The translations under genes were made by a program, and so were the position numbers. This document shows positions 1-5,163 of a stretch of DNA of 8,429 nt, piece by piece. Source of the DNA: Spirochaetaceae bacterium (GTDB taxonomy: Bacteria; Spirochaetota; Spirochaetia; Treponematales; Breznakiellaceae); the NCBI GenBank assembly GCA_031290855.1, contig JAISLM010000054.1, forward strand, positions 1 through 8,429, read 5' to 3'. The number at the start of each line of letters is the position of its first letter. Position 1 is the first letter of the stretch. The notes beneath the pieces were generated by a model, which worked only from the letters and a program-made list of their open reading frames with translations, was not told where the DNA came from and did not search any database.

Positions 1-25
1 CCAGACTTTGCGAATGAAGCTCCCC

Positions 26-102
26 GCCACAAAACAGCGTCAAGCTGTTTTGCCTGACGTTCTACCGCCTTCTTAACCCCAAAAGGAAGGGATAAGGCGG
101 GG
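26..102. repeat. 77-bp direct repeat, copy 1, with two internal palindromes
   Basis: This copy is identical over 77 bp to positions 239-315, with a 213-bp offset. Two structures lie inside it. The first is a perfect 9-bp stem with a 5-nt loop: CAAAACAGC at 30-38 pairs with GCTGTTTTG at 44-52. The second is a 7-bp stem: CCGCCTT at 65-71 pairs with AAGGCGG at 94-100. A shorter alternative pairing, CCTTC at 68-72 with GAAGG at 86-90, competes with the second stem. There is no coding content. Two identical copies so close together suggest a recent duplication or a dispersed palindromic (MITE- or REP-like) element. Whether it occurs elsewhere in the genome cannot be told from this window. Confidence 0.9.
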
Positions 103-163
103 TATCTTGTAAGCGTTGCATTATCTCAGAGGCTCATTCTGTAAGGAAATTTATCATATGTGG

Positions 164-223
164 GGGTTTGCATAGCAAACCTTGTTTGCTCGCAAACCCG
201 TCTACTACCATTTTTTTTAGACG
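164..223. repeat. nested palindrome followed by a T8 run
   Basis: Three overlapping inverted repeats are visible. GGTTTGC (165-171) pairs with GCAAACC (175-181) across a 3-nt loop. GTTTGC (184-189) pairs with GCAAAC (192-197) across 2 nt. The outer arms GGGTTTGC (164-171) and GCAAACCC (192-199) can also pair, giving either two hairpins or one long one. A further stem, CGTCTA (199-204) with TAGACG (218-223), encloses eight T at 211-218. The T run is about 13 nt beyond the hairpin, too far for a textbook intrinsic terminator. It reads as a palindromic spacer with possible terminator activity on the plus strand. Confidence 0.6.
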
Positions 224-238
224 CTGCTTATTCTAACA

Positions 239-315
239 GCCACAAAACAGCGTCAAGCTGTTTTGCCTGACGTTCTACCGCCTTCTTAACCCCAAAAGGA
301 AGGGATAAGGCGGGG
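239..315. repeat. 77-bp direct repeat, copy 2
   Basis: This copy is identical to 26-102. The flanks differ on both sides: copy 1 is followed by tatcttg, copy 2 by gagcagc. At its right edge the repeat's G run makes an extra small hairpin with new flanking DNA: GGGGG at 312-316, loop AGCAG, CCCCC at 322-326. The 136 bp between the copies hold a separate nested palindrome and otherwise nothing I recognise. Confidence 0.9.
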
Positions 316-357
316 GAGCAGCCCCCACTGCGAATAAAACCCAGGGCGCAGACTCAA

Positions 358-396
358 CGTTACGCACCGGGCCTGACGGCCCTGGCCGGCGTAACG
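358..396 (-). terminator. strong stem-loop downstream of rpmE, possible 3' end of the rho-rpmE transcript
   Basis: CGTTACGC (358-365) and GCGTAACG (389-396) form a perfect 8-bp outer stem. GGGCC (369-373) and GGCCC (378-382) form an inner stem with a 4-nt loop, continued by CC/GG with one bulge. It begins about 38 nt past the rpmE stop codon on the minus strand. No T run follows directly; a TTTTATT appears about 17 nt later. It could be a Rho-independent terminator of poor quality, an RNA-stabilising 3' hairpin, or another palindromic repeat like those to its left. Confidence 0.4.
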
Positions 397-433
397 CCCT
401 ACACGGCAAATACCCATCCGAAACGGAAAAGGC

Positions 434-640
434 TTAAGTTTCTTTGATATTGTACTTTCTGCGAAAACGCTCTATGCGGCCTGCGGTATCGACAAGCTTT
501 TGCTTGCCGGTAAAAAACGGATGGCAGGCCGAGCATATCTCAACCTTTATGTCCTTTGCCGTCGAGCGCGTTTCTATCACATTGCCACAAGCACAGGTAA
601 TGGTCGTCAGTTCGTAATTGGGATGTATCCCCTCTTTCAT
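434..640 (-). CDS. rpmE: 50S ribosomal protein L31, zinc-binding type
   Basis: A 68-residue protein of the large ribosomal subunit. The start MKEGIHPNY and the core segments GNVIETRST and CSACHPFFTGKQ match bacterial L31, which is usually about 65-75 residues. Four cysteines, C16, C18, C36 and C39, sit where the zinc ligands of the C+ form lie, so this is the zinc-containing type rather than the zinc-free paralogue made under zinc starvation. I chose the ATG at 638-640 because GAGGA (645-649) precedes it at the right spacing and the family begins at this Met. The open frame extends 23 codons further upstream, but that stretch has no L31 similarity. It lies 124 bp downstream of rho on the same strand, an order known from treponemes, and is probably co-transcribed with it. 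No separate promoter is evident in the gap. Confidence 0.96.
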   Translation of the reverse strand: MKEGIHPNYELTTITCACGNVIETRSTAKDIKVEICSACHPFFTGKQKLVDTAGRIERFRRKYNIKET

Positions 641-764
641 GTTTTCCTCACTATGATTCTTGTTGTTCAACGGGAGGCGGCAAAGATAACTCACCGCCGC
701 AATCACCATTTATCAGCCGGTCACCGCCCGCCCGCTATGGCCCCATCCGGCGCAATAACAAACA

Positions 765-2660
765 TCAGTCGCCTGCTGCGGCCCCGGTGTTCATTGAATT
801 CAAGAATGATTCATTATTTTTACTTTTTTTCATTCTGTCAATAAGAAACTCAATCACCTCGATGTCCTCCATCGGGTTGATGAATTTACGCAAGATCCAG
901 ATACGCTGCAACTCCCTGTCGGAAAGGAGTAACTCTTCCTTGCGGGTACCGGATTTTTTGATATTTATGGCCGGGAACAGACGCCTGTCGGAGATACGGC
1001 GGTCAAGGTTGATCTCCATGTTGCCCGTACCCTTAAATTCCTCGAAAATAACCTCATCCATACGGCTGCCAGTTTCAACAAGCGCGGTAGAGATAATGGT
1101 AAGGCTGCCGCCCTCCTCGATGTTGCGCGCCGCGCCGAAGAAGCGTTTGGGCCTGTGAAGCGCGTTTGAGTCGACGCCGCCCGACAGGATTTTGCCGGAG
1201 GTGGGGACGGTCTGGTTGTAGGCGCGGGCGAGGCGGGTAATGGAATCGAGCAGGATCACTACGTCGCGCTTATGTTCGACCAGGCGCTTGGCTTTTTCCA
1301 TCGCCATTTCCGTAACCTGCACATGGCGGCTCGCCTGTTCATCGAAGGTAGAAGAGATAACCTCGGCGTGAACGGTACGTTCCATGTCGGTAACCTCTTC
1401 GGGACGTTCGTCGATCAACAGGACTATCAGGTAAACTTCGGGATGATTCGTAGTTATAGCGTTAGCTATCTTCTGCATCATAATGGTTTTGCCGGTACGC
1501 GGCGGGGCGACTATGATAGAGCGCTGACCCTTGCCGATCGGACAAAACAAGTTGATTATACGGGTTGAGACATCGTCGCCGCCCGCTTCCAGGTCGAGCT
1601 TTTTGTCCGGGTAAAGCGGAGTCAGGTTTTCGAAAGGGACGCGGTTTTGGGCAACGGAAGGATCGTCGAAGTTGACGGTTTCGACCCGAAGCATAGCGAA
1701 GAAACGCTCGCCGTCTTTCGGGGTACGGATCTGGCCGGAGACCGTATCTCCGGTTTTCAGGGCAAAGAGACGTATCTGGCTCGCGCTGATGTAGACATCG
1801 TCCGGGCCTGACAGGTAAGAGTTCTGCGGACTGCGGAGAAAACCGTAACCGTCCGGCAGAATTTCGAGCGAACCGTAGGCATAGATGATGCCGCCGCGTT
1901 CCGTATGCGCCTTGAGCAAAGTAAAGATCAACTCCTGTTTCTTGAGCGGCACCAGGTCTTCGTGGGAAATACCGTAACAGGAAGCCAGGTTACGAAGATC
2001 TATCATGCTAAGGCGGGACAATTCGTTTACTGAGAGCCGCTGTTTGCCGTCATCTTCGCCGCGCGGTTCCGGTTTACCGTAGATGCGAGGCATAGAAGGC
2101 AGAATCTTGGCTAATTCCGGCAAAGCACCCTGTTGTATCGATATATTGGGAGGCATAGCCGGCGAAACACTACCCGGATAGGAGGGCGCGCCGCCGGCGT
2201 AAGCGTTATAGTAATGGGAGGCGCCGCCGTCCTTACGTTCATAGTTACGCCGCGGCGTACGGATCTGGGGCTGCCGCAACGAGCGCCCGCCGTATACCGG
2301 AGCGCCCACCGCGCCGTCCGACTCATAGTCCTGTCTGTCGCGGGCGCGGGCGCGAGGCTTTGCCCGGACGACCACCTTCCCGGCCTGGCGTTCCCCGCCG
2401 TCCTCCGTAGAGTATTCGCGGCCTTCCTCCAGAACAGCTTCCGTACCGTAAGCGATGTTTTCCAAAGCGGCGTCGTTTTCAAAATCCTGTCCAGCGCCGT
2501 TAATGGGCGCGCCTATGACAACAGACTCGCCCGTATTTTCGCCCGATACGGCGTTGTCCGCAGTATTTACGGCAGACGGAGCCTCCTCCGCCTGGTTAAA
2601 CAGTTCCGAATCGCCTTCTTCAACTGCCGTGTTAGTTTTAATTTTCTTCACGTAAGCCAT
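765..2660 (-). CDS. rho: transcription termination factor Rho with a long disordered N-terminal extension
   Basis: A 631-residue homologue of the hexameric RNA helicase that ends transcription at Rho-dependent sites. From about residue 209 it follows E. coli Rho (419 aa) closely: a Rho_N helical domain, then the cold-shock-like RNA-binding domain with EILPDGYGFLRS and GPDDVYIS, then the RecA-type ATPase. The P-loop APPRTGKT lies at 385-392 (lysine K391), Walker B ILLDS has D472, the Q-loop region reads GGVDSNALHRPKRFFGAARN, and SGTRKEELLL is near the C-terminus. Residues 1 to about 207 are extra: acidic to about residue 93, then Arg-rich, then rich in Gly, Tyr, Pro and Ser, and probably disordered. 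ATG at 2658-2660 is preferred; a TTG at 2670-2672 in the same frame overlaps the ribosome-binding site GAGG (2667-2670) that serves the ATG. Transcription is probably from the promoter at 2780-2808. Confidence 0.97.
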   Translation of the reverse strand: MAYVKKIKTNTAVEEGDSELFNQAEEAPSAVNTADNAVSGENTGESVVIGAPINGAGQDFENDAALENIAYGTEAVLEEGREYSTEDGGERQAGKVVVRAKPRARARDRQDYESDGAVGAPVYGGRSLRQPQIRTPRRNYERKDGGASHYYNAYAGGAPSYPGSVSPAMPPNISIQQGALPELAKILPSMPRIYGKPEPRGEDDGKQRLSVNELSRLSMIDLRNLASCYGISHEDLVPLKKQELIFTLLKAHTERGGIIYAYGSLEILPDGYGFLRSPQNSYLSGPDDVYISASQIRLFALKTGDTVSGQIRTPKDGERFFAMLRVETVNFDDPSVAQNRVPFENLTPLYPDKKLDLEAGGDDVSTRIINLFCPIGKGQRSIIVAPPRTGKTIMMQKIANAITTNHPEVYLIVLLIDERPEEVTDMERTVHAEVISSTFDEQASRHVQVTEMAMEKAKRLVEHKRDVVILLDSITRLARAYNQTVPTSGKILSGGVDSNALHRPKRFFGAARNIEEGGSLTIISTALVETGSRMDEVIFEEFKGTGNMEINLDRRISDRRLFPAINIKKSGTRKEELLLSDRELQRIWILRKFINPMEDIEVIEFLIDRMKKSKNNESFLNSMNTGAAAGD

Positions 2661-2666
2661 ATAAAA

Positions 2667-2670
2667 CCTC
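2667..2670 (-). promoter_or_regulatory. ribosome-binding site that fixes the rho start
   Basis: GAGG on the minus strand, six bases before the ATG at 2658-2660. The upstream in-frame TTG (2670-2672) overlaps it and therefore cannot use it, which makes the ATG the likely start. Confidence 0.75.
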
Positions 2671-2700
2671 AAATTTACTAATTTTCTGATTCGGCCCGCC

Positions 2701-2722
2701 AGATACCGGCAAACCTGTATCT
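2701..2722 (-). promoter_or_regulatory. hairpin in the rho leader
   Basis: AGATAC at 2701-2706 pairs with GTATCT at 2717-2722. After one mismatch, GG pairs with CC around a 4-nt loop. It lies about 40 nt upstream of the rho start codon, inside the predicted leader of about 113 nt. rho is autoregulated through its leader in E. coli; whether this hairpin takes part in anything similar is inference only. Confidence 0.35.
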
Positions 2723-2779
2723 AAATTGTTTGAAAGGGAAAAAGCGGATATGCTTCTTTGACTTGTAATCTATGTTTGG

Positions 2780-2808
2780 AGTCTAGCCCTTTCGATTTTT
2801 TTTGTCAA
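2780..2808 (-). promoter_or_regulatory. sigma70-type promoter of rho-rpmE
   Basis: On the minus strand a perfect -35 box TTGACA (2803-2808) is followed by a 17-bp spacer that starts with an A tract, then TAGACT (2780-2785; four of six match TATAAT). Predicted transcription start is near 2773, giving a leader of about 113 nt before the rho ATG. It is the best promoter in the window. Confidence 0.75.
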
Positions 2809-2888
2809 GAGCGCCCGGTGAGACATCGAAAATGTAACCAAAACTATATAAGTTTTTATGCTACAAGAAGTTACGAAAGAACTAAGCC

Positions 2889-3328
2889 CTAACTCCGTTC
2901 ATTTAGGTAGTCTACTCCGGCTTTGGCGGGCAGCTTTCTGACCCTGGCGGTAACTTCGGCGAGACGCCATGTTCCCCCTACCCTCAGCCTGTACACCGTT
3001 TTGCTCGTCTCTATCATGCCCTTTGGCGAATATTTCCCCGGCAGCTTCGCTTCCCTCAGCTTGTCATACAATTTGTAGTAGGCCGTCATCGCCTGAAAGT
3101 TCGCAAAAAGCCGCCCCCAGGCATATGCCGGTCTTGCATATAGGCCGCGTCCCCCTTCATGAAATTCCTGTAACTGTCAAAAATCATATCAATCTCGTTC
3201 CGCCGCTTGTACGCCGTGTAGACCTCTTCGGGAGTATGCGACCCCTCCAGGTGACAGGCCAGCGTCAAGGTCCCGAAACGCCGCAGCCGTTCCCGGTACC
3301 CCGCCTCCGTGTACGCTTCAGCCTTCAA
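2889..3328 (-). pseudogene. remnant of an IS1634/IS4-type transposase, C-terminal part, frameshifted
   Basis: Two adjacent minus-strand frames make up one broken protein. The first (3328-3086) holds RFGTLTLACHLEG, PEEVYTAYKRRNEIDMIFDS and AAYMQD, the C-terminal catalytic region of IS1634-like DDE transposases. The second (3089-2889) continues with ANFQAMTAYYKLYDKL, KYSPKGMIE and a short tail, as in intact relatives. The frame changes in about 3110-3126; an extra AT in CATATG near 3121-3126 would explain it. The family signature Y-x2-R-x3-E-x6-K is present only as Y, R, D and R: the catalytic Glu is Asp (codon at 3188-3190) and the Lys is Arg. The N-terminal domain and first catalytic Asp residues are absent. 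The element is dead. Confidence 0.8.
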
Positions 3329-3334
3329 GGACGG

Positions 3335-3361
3335 GCAGGCAGAGGCCGGGCCTCTGCCTGC
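3335..3361. repeat. 27-bp near-perfect palindrome inside the transposase remnants
   Basis: Arms of 13 bp flank a single central base: GCAGGCAGAGGCC at 3335-3347 and its reverse complement at 3349-3361. It lies between the IS1634-type fragment and the IS256-type fragment. There is no T run on either side, so a terminator is unlikely. It may be an insertion-sequence end, a recombination scar or a target site. Confidence 0.85.
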
Positions 3362-3767
3362 ATAGCCAATTATGCTTACCGGAATCCACCTTAACTATTT
3401 TCATTTTTTGTGTTGACAAAAGGGCGCAGTATACAGTAACGATGAAAGGGTTGTTCGCAAAGTCTGGTTTAATACCCCGCCGAACCTTAGGTTCGCGCTC
3501 GCCGCTCGTACCGTTTCGGCCCTTGGCAACGGGTTTTGCGCCCTGGTCATGTTTCTCATACCTCAGGTGTTCGGTCAGTTCTGCTTCCATCGTCCGCTCG
3601 CCAGCGCCTTGGCAAGCCGCTTCATAATCCTCATCCGGGCCGTAAAGGTTGTCAGTACCGTGGTAGTTCTTCAGAATTGCGTCCAGAACCTCTTTGTAAA
3701 AGCCGTACTTGCGCCTTTGCGAAGTATAACCGTTTACACAAAATTTGTTACAGGGTACCCAAGCAAA

Positions 3768-3801
3768 GCTTGTCTCCCAAAAACTGAAGTTTTGGGAAAG
3801 C
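3768..3801 (-). terminator. stem-loop directly after popT
   Basis: TCCCAAAA (3775-3782) pairs with TTTTGGGA (3790-3797). After a 3-nt bulge on one side, GCTT (3768-3771) pairs with AAGC (3798-3801), giving 12 base pairs in all. On the minus strand it starts two bases after the popT stop codon. The sequence that follows has only short T runs, so it is a weak intrinsic terminator or a 3'-end stabilising hairpin. Confidence 0.45.
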
Positions 3802-3803
3802 CG

Positions 3804-4619
3804 CTATGTTTTGTATTTTTCTTCCAGACTACTCATCCAAAGGCCGAGTAAAGCGCCTGCAACTAAGGCGGCAACACACATAATCGTTCCATAACTTATA
3901 TAATTGTAATTTACAGGCACAATCATAACTGTCGAAGCCAGCACGATTCCCGCAACAAAATGAAACAGTCCCGCGTATGCCCTTCTGAAAAGCATGTCTA
4001 TAAACGCCGAAAGTGAAAAAAGACAGGCAATACTCCCCAAAAATATAGGCAACAATACGGGTATTTCTATTGTTTTGAATGCGTCCACCATCGGTTTATA
4101 CATATCCAGATATACCAAAAAATTTGAAGAACTCAGGCCCGGAACCAAAACGCCGAGCGCTATCAGGGCGCCGGAAATAACCCATGTTATAAAGTTGCGC
4201 GGCATATGTACCTGCCAGAAATTTTCGGCCATGTAAAGCAGGCAAAAACCGGCAAGCGCACTTGCCGCAAGAATCGCATAATGTATTTTTTTCCTGCCTT
4301 TTTTACCGGCCTCTTTCCACAGAGAAGGCAGCGTTCCGGTAATACAGCCTATGAATCCCCAGACAACCTGAACCTCGTAATTTTCAAGGAAAAAAGACAG
4401 GGGCCGGGCCAGCAAAAACATTCCAAAAAGCGCGCCTGTTACAACGGGAATAAAAAATAATATATTTTTTATAAAATCTTTTGTTATATGCGCTATAAAC
4501 GAAATTATTCTTTCATAAAGGCCAAACACCGCCGCAAGCGCGCCTCCTGAAACTCCGGGAAGTATAAAGCCTGTCCCTATCAGCGCGCCTTTCAATAACC
4601 TTAAAATCCAGTCAATCAT
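3804..4619 (-). CDS. popT: DUF368 / PopT-type polyprenyl-phosphate transporter, inner membrane
   Basis: A 271-residue multi-spanning membrane protein. DUF368 proteins have been shown in other bacteria to return undecaprenyl phosphate, the lipid carrier of cell-wall and glycan synthesis, across the cytoplasmic membrane. The family's two internally similar glycine/proline motifs are visible: KGALIGTGFILPGVSGGALA near residue 10, and ISGALIALGVLVPGLSSSNFLV around residues 148-169. Several hydrophobic helices separate charged loops such as KEAGKKGRKK. The length is normal for the family. I chose ATG 4617-4619 because AGGGG (4625-4629) precedes it; the longer frame would need a TTG at 4676 and a 19-residue non-hydrophobic lead. 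It follows the atl gene by 108 bp on the same strand. The region is visibly more AT-rich than its neighbours. Confidence 0.85.
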   Translation of the reverse strand: MIDWILRLLKGALIGTGFILPGVSGGALAAVFGLYERIISFIAHITKDFIKNILFFIPVVTGALFGMFLLARPLSFFLENYEVQVVWGFIGCITGTLPSLWKEAGKKGRKKIHYAILAASALAGFCLLYMAENFWQVHMPRNFITWVISGALIALGVLVPGLSSSNFLVYLDMYKPMVDAFKTIEIPVLLPIFLGSIACLFSLSAFIDMLFRRAYAGLFHFVAGIVLASTVMIVPVNYNYISYGTIMCVAALVAGALLGLWMSSLEEKYKT

Positions 4620-4634
4620 CGTAACCCCTGTTTT

Positions 4635-4656
4635 GGGCGGCAAAAGGCGCCGTCCC
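4635..4656 (-). promoter_or_regulatory. GC-rich hairpin in the popT leader
   Basis: GGG (4635-4637) pairs with CCC (4654-4656) and CGGC (4638-4641) pairs with GCCG (4649-4652), with one bulged base and a 7-nt loop. It ends 15 nt upstream of the popT ATG, close to the ribosome-binding site. It may influence translation, but nothing else supports a regulatory role. Confidence 0.3.
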
Positions 4657-4657
4657 G

Positions 4658-4686
4658 TAAAACCAAATACTGGCAATCTGTGTCAA
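4658..4686 (-). promoter_or_regulatory. possible popT promoter
   Basis: A perfect TTGACA (4681-4686, minus strand) lies about 65 bp upstream of the popT start, but the hexamer 17 bp further on, GTTTTA, is a poor -10 box. It is either a weak promoter or chance; read-through from atl is the alternative. Confidence 0.3.
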
Positions 4687-4727
4687 AACCATCTACCGAA
4701 ACCCGAATGCGGGCGGCCTGATATGCG

Positions 4728-5024
4728 TCACACCGCGTAACGTTTAATGTCGACATATCCTCCGTCCGTTACCTCAACGCCCTCCGCACGAAGCAGCGCG
4801 ATTTGAAGTTCCCTTTCCGCGCCCCGCAAGGCTATGCCGCCATCCGCCTTGACTACACGGTACCAGGGAAGCCGGCAGGATTGGGAGACGGTGTGCAAAA
4901 CCCGCGCGACTTGCCGCGCACCGTTGCGGAGGCCGGCTGTAAGGGCCAGATCACGGTAACTCGATACCCTGCCCGGAGGAATGGCCTGTATGGCTTTAAC
5001 AATGCACTCTGTTTCTTTGGTCAC
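4728..5024 (-). CDS. alkyltransferase-like (Atl) protein, MGMT DNA-binding domain without the acceptor cysteine
   Basis: A 98-residue protein matching the C-terminal domain of O6-methylguanine-DNA methyltransferases. Visible are IPPGRVSSYRDLA with the conserved Tyr23, the arginine-finger helix ARQVARVL with Arg37, and the active-site region LPWYRVVKADGGIAL. True methyltransferases have PCHR here; Trp54 replaces the Cys, as in Atl proteins (PWHR in E. coli YbaZ), so it cannot take an alkyl group. Known Atl proteins bind O6-alkylguanine, flip it out and hand it to nucleotide excision repair. Tyr55 replaces the usual His as well. The start is GTG at 5022-5024: an in-frame TGA at 5034-5036 rules out a longer form, and no strong ribosome-binding site is visible. 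The gene is divergent from the aspartase gene. Confidence 0.88.
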   Translation of the reverse strand: MTKETECIVKAIQAIPPGRVSSYRDLALTAGLRNGARQVARVLHTVSQSCRLPWYRVVKADGGIALRGAERELQIALLRAEGVEVTDGGYVDIKRYAV

Positions 5025-5100
5025 TTTACCCGATCAATTAAGCGAAGCGGCAACTTACGCCCCGGTATGAATGTTAGCACATTATGCGGTGTTGCCTCCA

Positions 5101-5117
5101 TACCCGTTTGCCGGGTA
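5101..5117. promoter_or_regulatory. palindrome between the divergent atl and aspA genes
   Basis: TACCCG (5101-5106) and CGGGTA (5112-5117) form a perfect 6-bp inverted repeat around a 5-bp centre, in the 139-bp divergent intergenic region. It lies just upstream of the proposed aspA -35 box, so an operator is possible. There is no second copy in the window. Confidence 0.35.
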
Positions 5118-5120
5118 GTG

Positions 5121-5150
5121 TTGTAAGAAATACCGGCCCCGTATTATATT
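5121..5150 (+). promoter_or_regulatory. possible aspA promoter, giving an almost leaderless mRNA
   Basis: TTGTAA (5121-5126), an 18-bp spacer and TATATT (5145-5150; five of six match). Transcription would start about 7 bases before the aspA ATG, leaving almost no room for a ribosome-binding site. That fits the absence of a good Shine-Dalgarno sequence there. Confidence 0.4.
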
Positions 5151-5163
5151 TGAATGGAACTAT

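Larger units (their letters stand above)
3318..3803 (-). pseudogene. remnant of an IS256-type transposase, N-terminal part
   Basis: An open minus-strand frame runs from the codon after the popT stop down to 3318. From about 3722 it reads FYKEVLDAILKNYHG, then MEAELTEHLRYEKHDQG and KGRNGTSG, which is the N-terminal region of IS256 (mutator-type) transposases. After about position 3480 the resemblance stops and the frame runs through unrelated sequence to the palindrome. No start codon stands in front of the IS256-like part; the first ATG (3588-3590) is internal. The whole DDE catalytic domain is missing. A TTGACA on the plus strand at 3413-3418 has no convincing -10 box. This is a degraded, non-functional fragment. 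Confidence 0.7.

Noticed and set aside
26..315. CRISPR array
   Set aside because: There are only two copies, 77 bp long, with a 136-bp gap that itself contains palindromes; this does not fit repeat-spacer structure, and no cas gene is present.
1..433. A small gene or tRNA left of rpmE
   Set aside because: I found no cloverleaf, no frame with recognisable protein similarity and no ribosome-binding site followed by a plausible frame; the stretch is dominated by palindromes.
434..709. Longer L31 start, 23 codons upstream
   Set aside because: The added residues do not resemble L31, and the ATG at 638-640 has a well-placed ribosome-binding site.
2133..2681. Plus-strand open frame of 182 codons
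   Set aside because: It is antisense to the low-complexity, GC-rich N-terminal part of rho, has no recognisable motif and no ribosome-binding site that I can see.
3442..3851. Overlapping plus-strand open frames of 61-100 codons
   Set aside because: They are antisense to the IS256-type fragment and the end of popT, whose minus-strand translations give recognisable protein families.
4803..5126. Plus-strand open frame of 107 codons
   Set aside because: It is antisense to the atl gene, which carries the clear MGMT-domain motifs.
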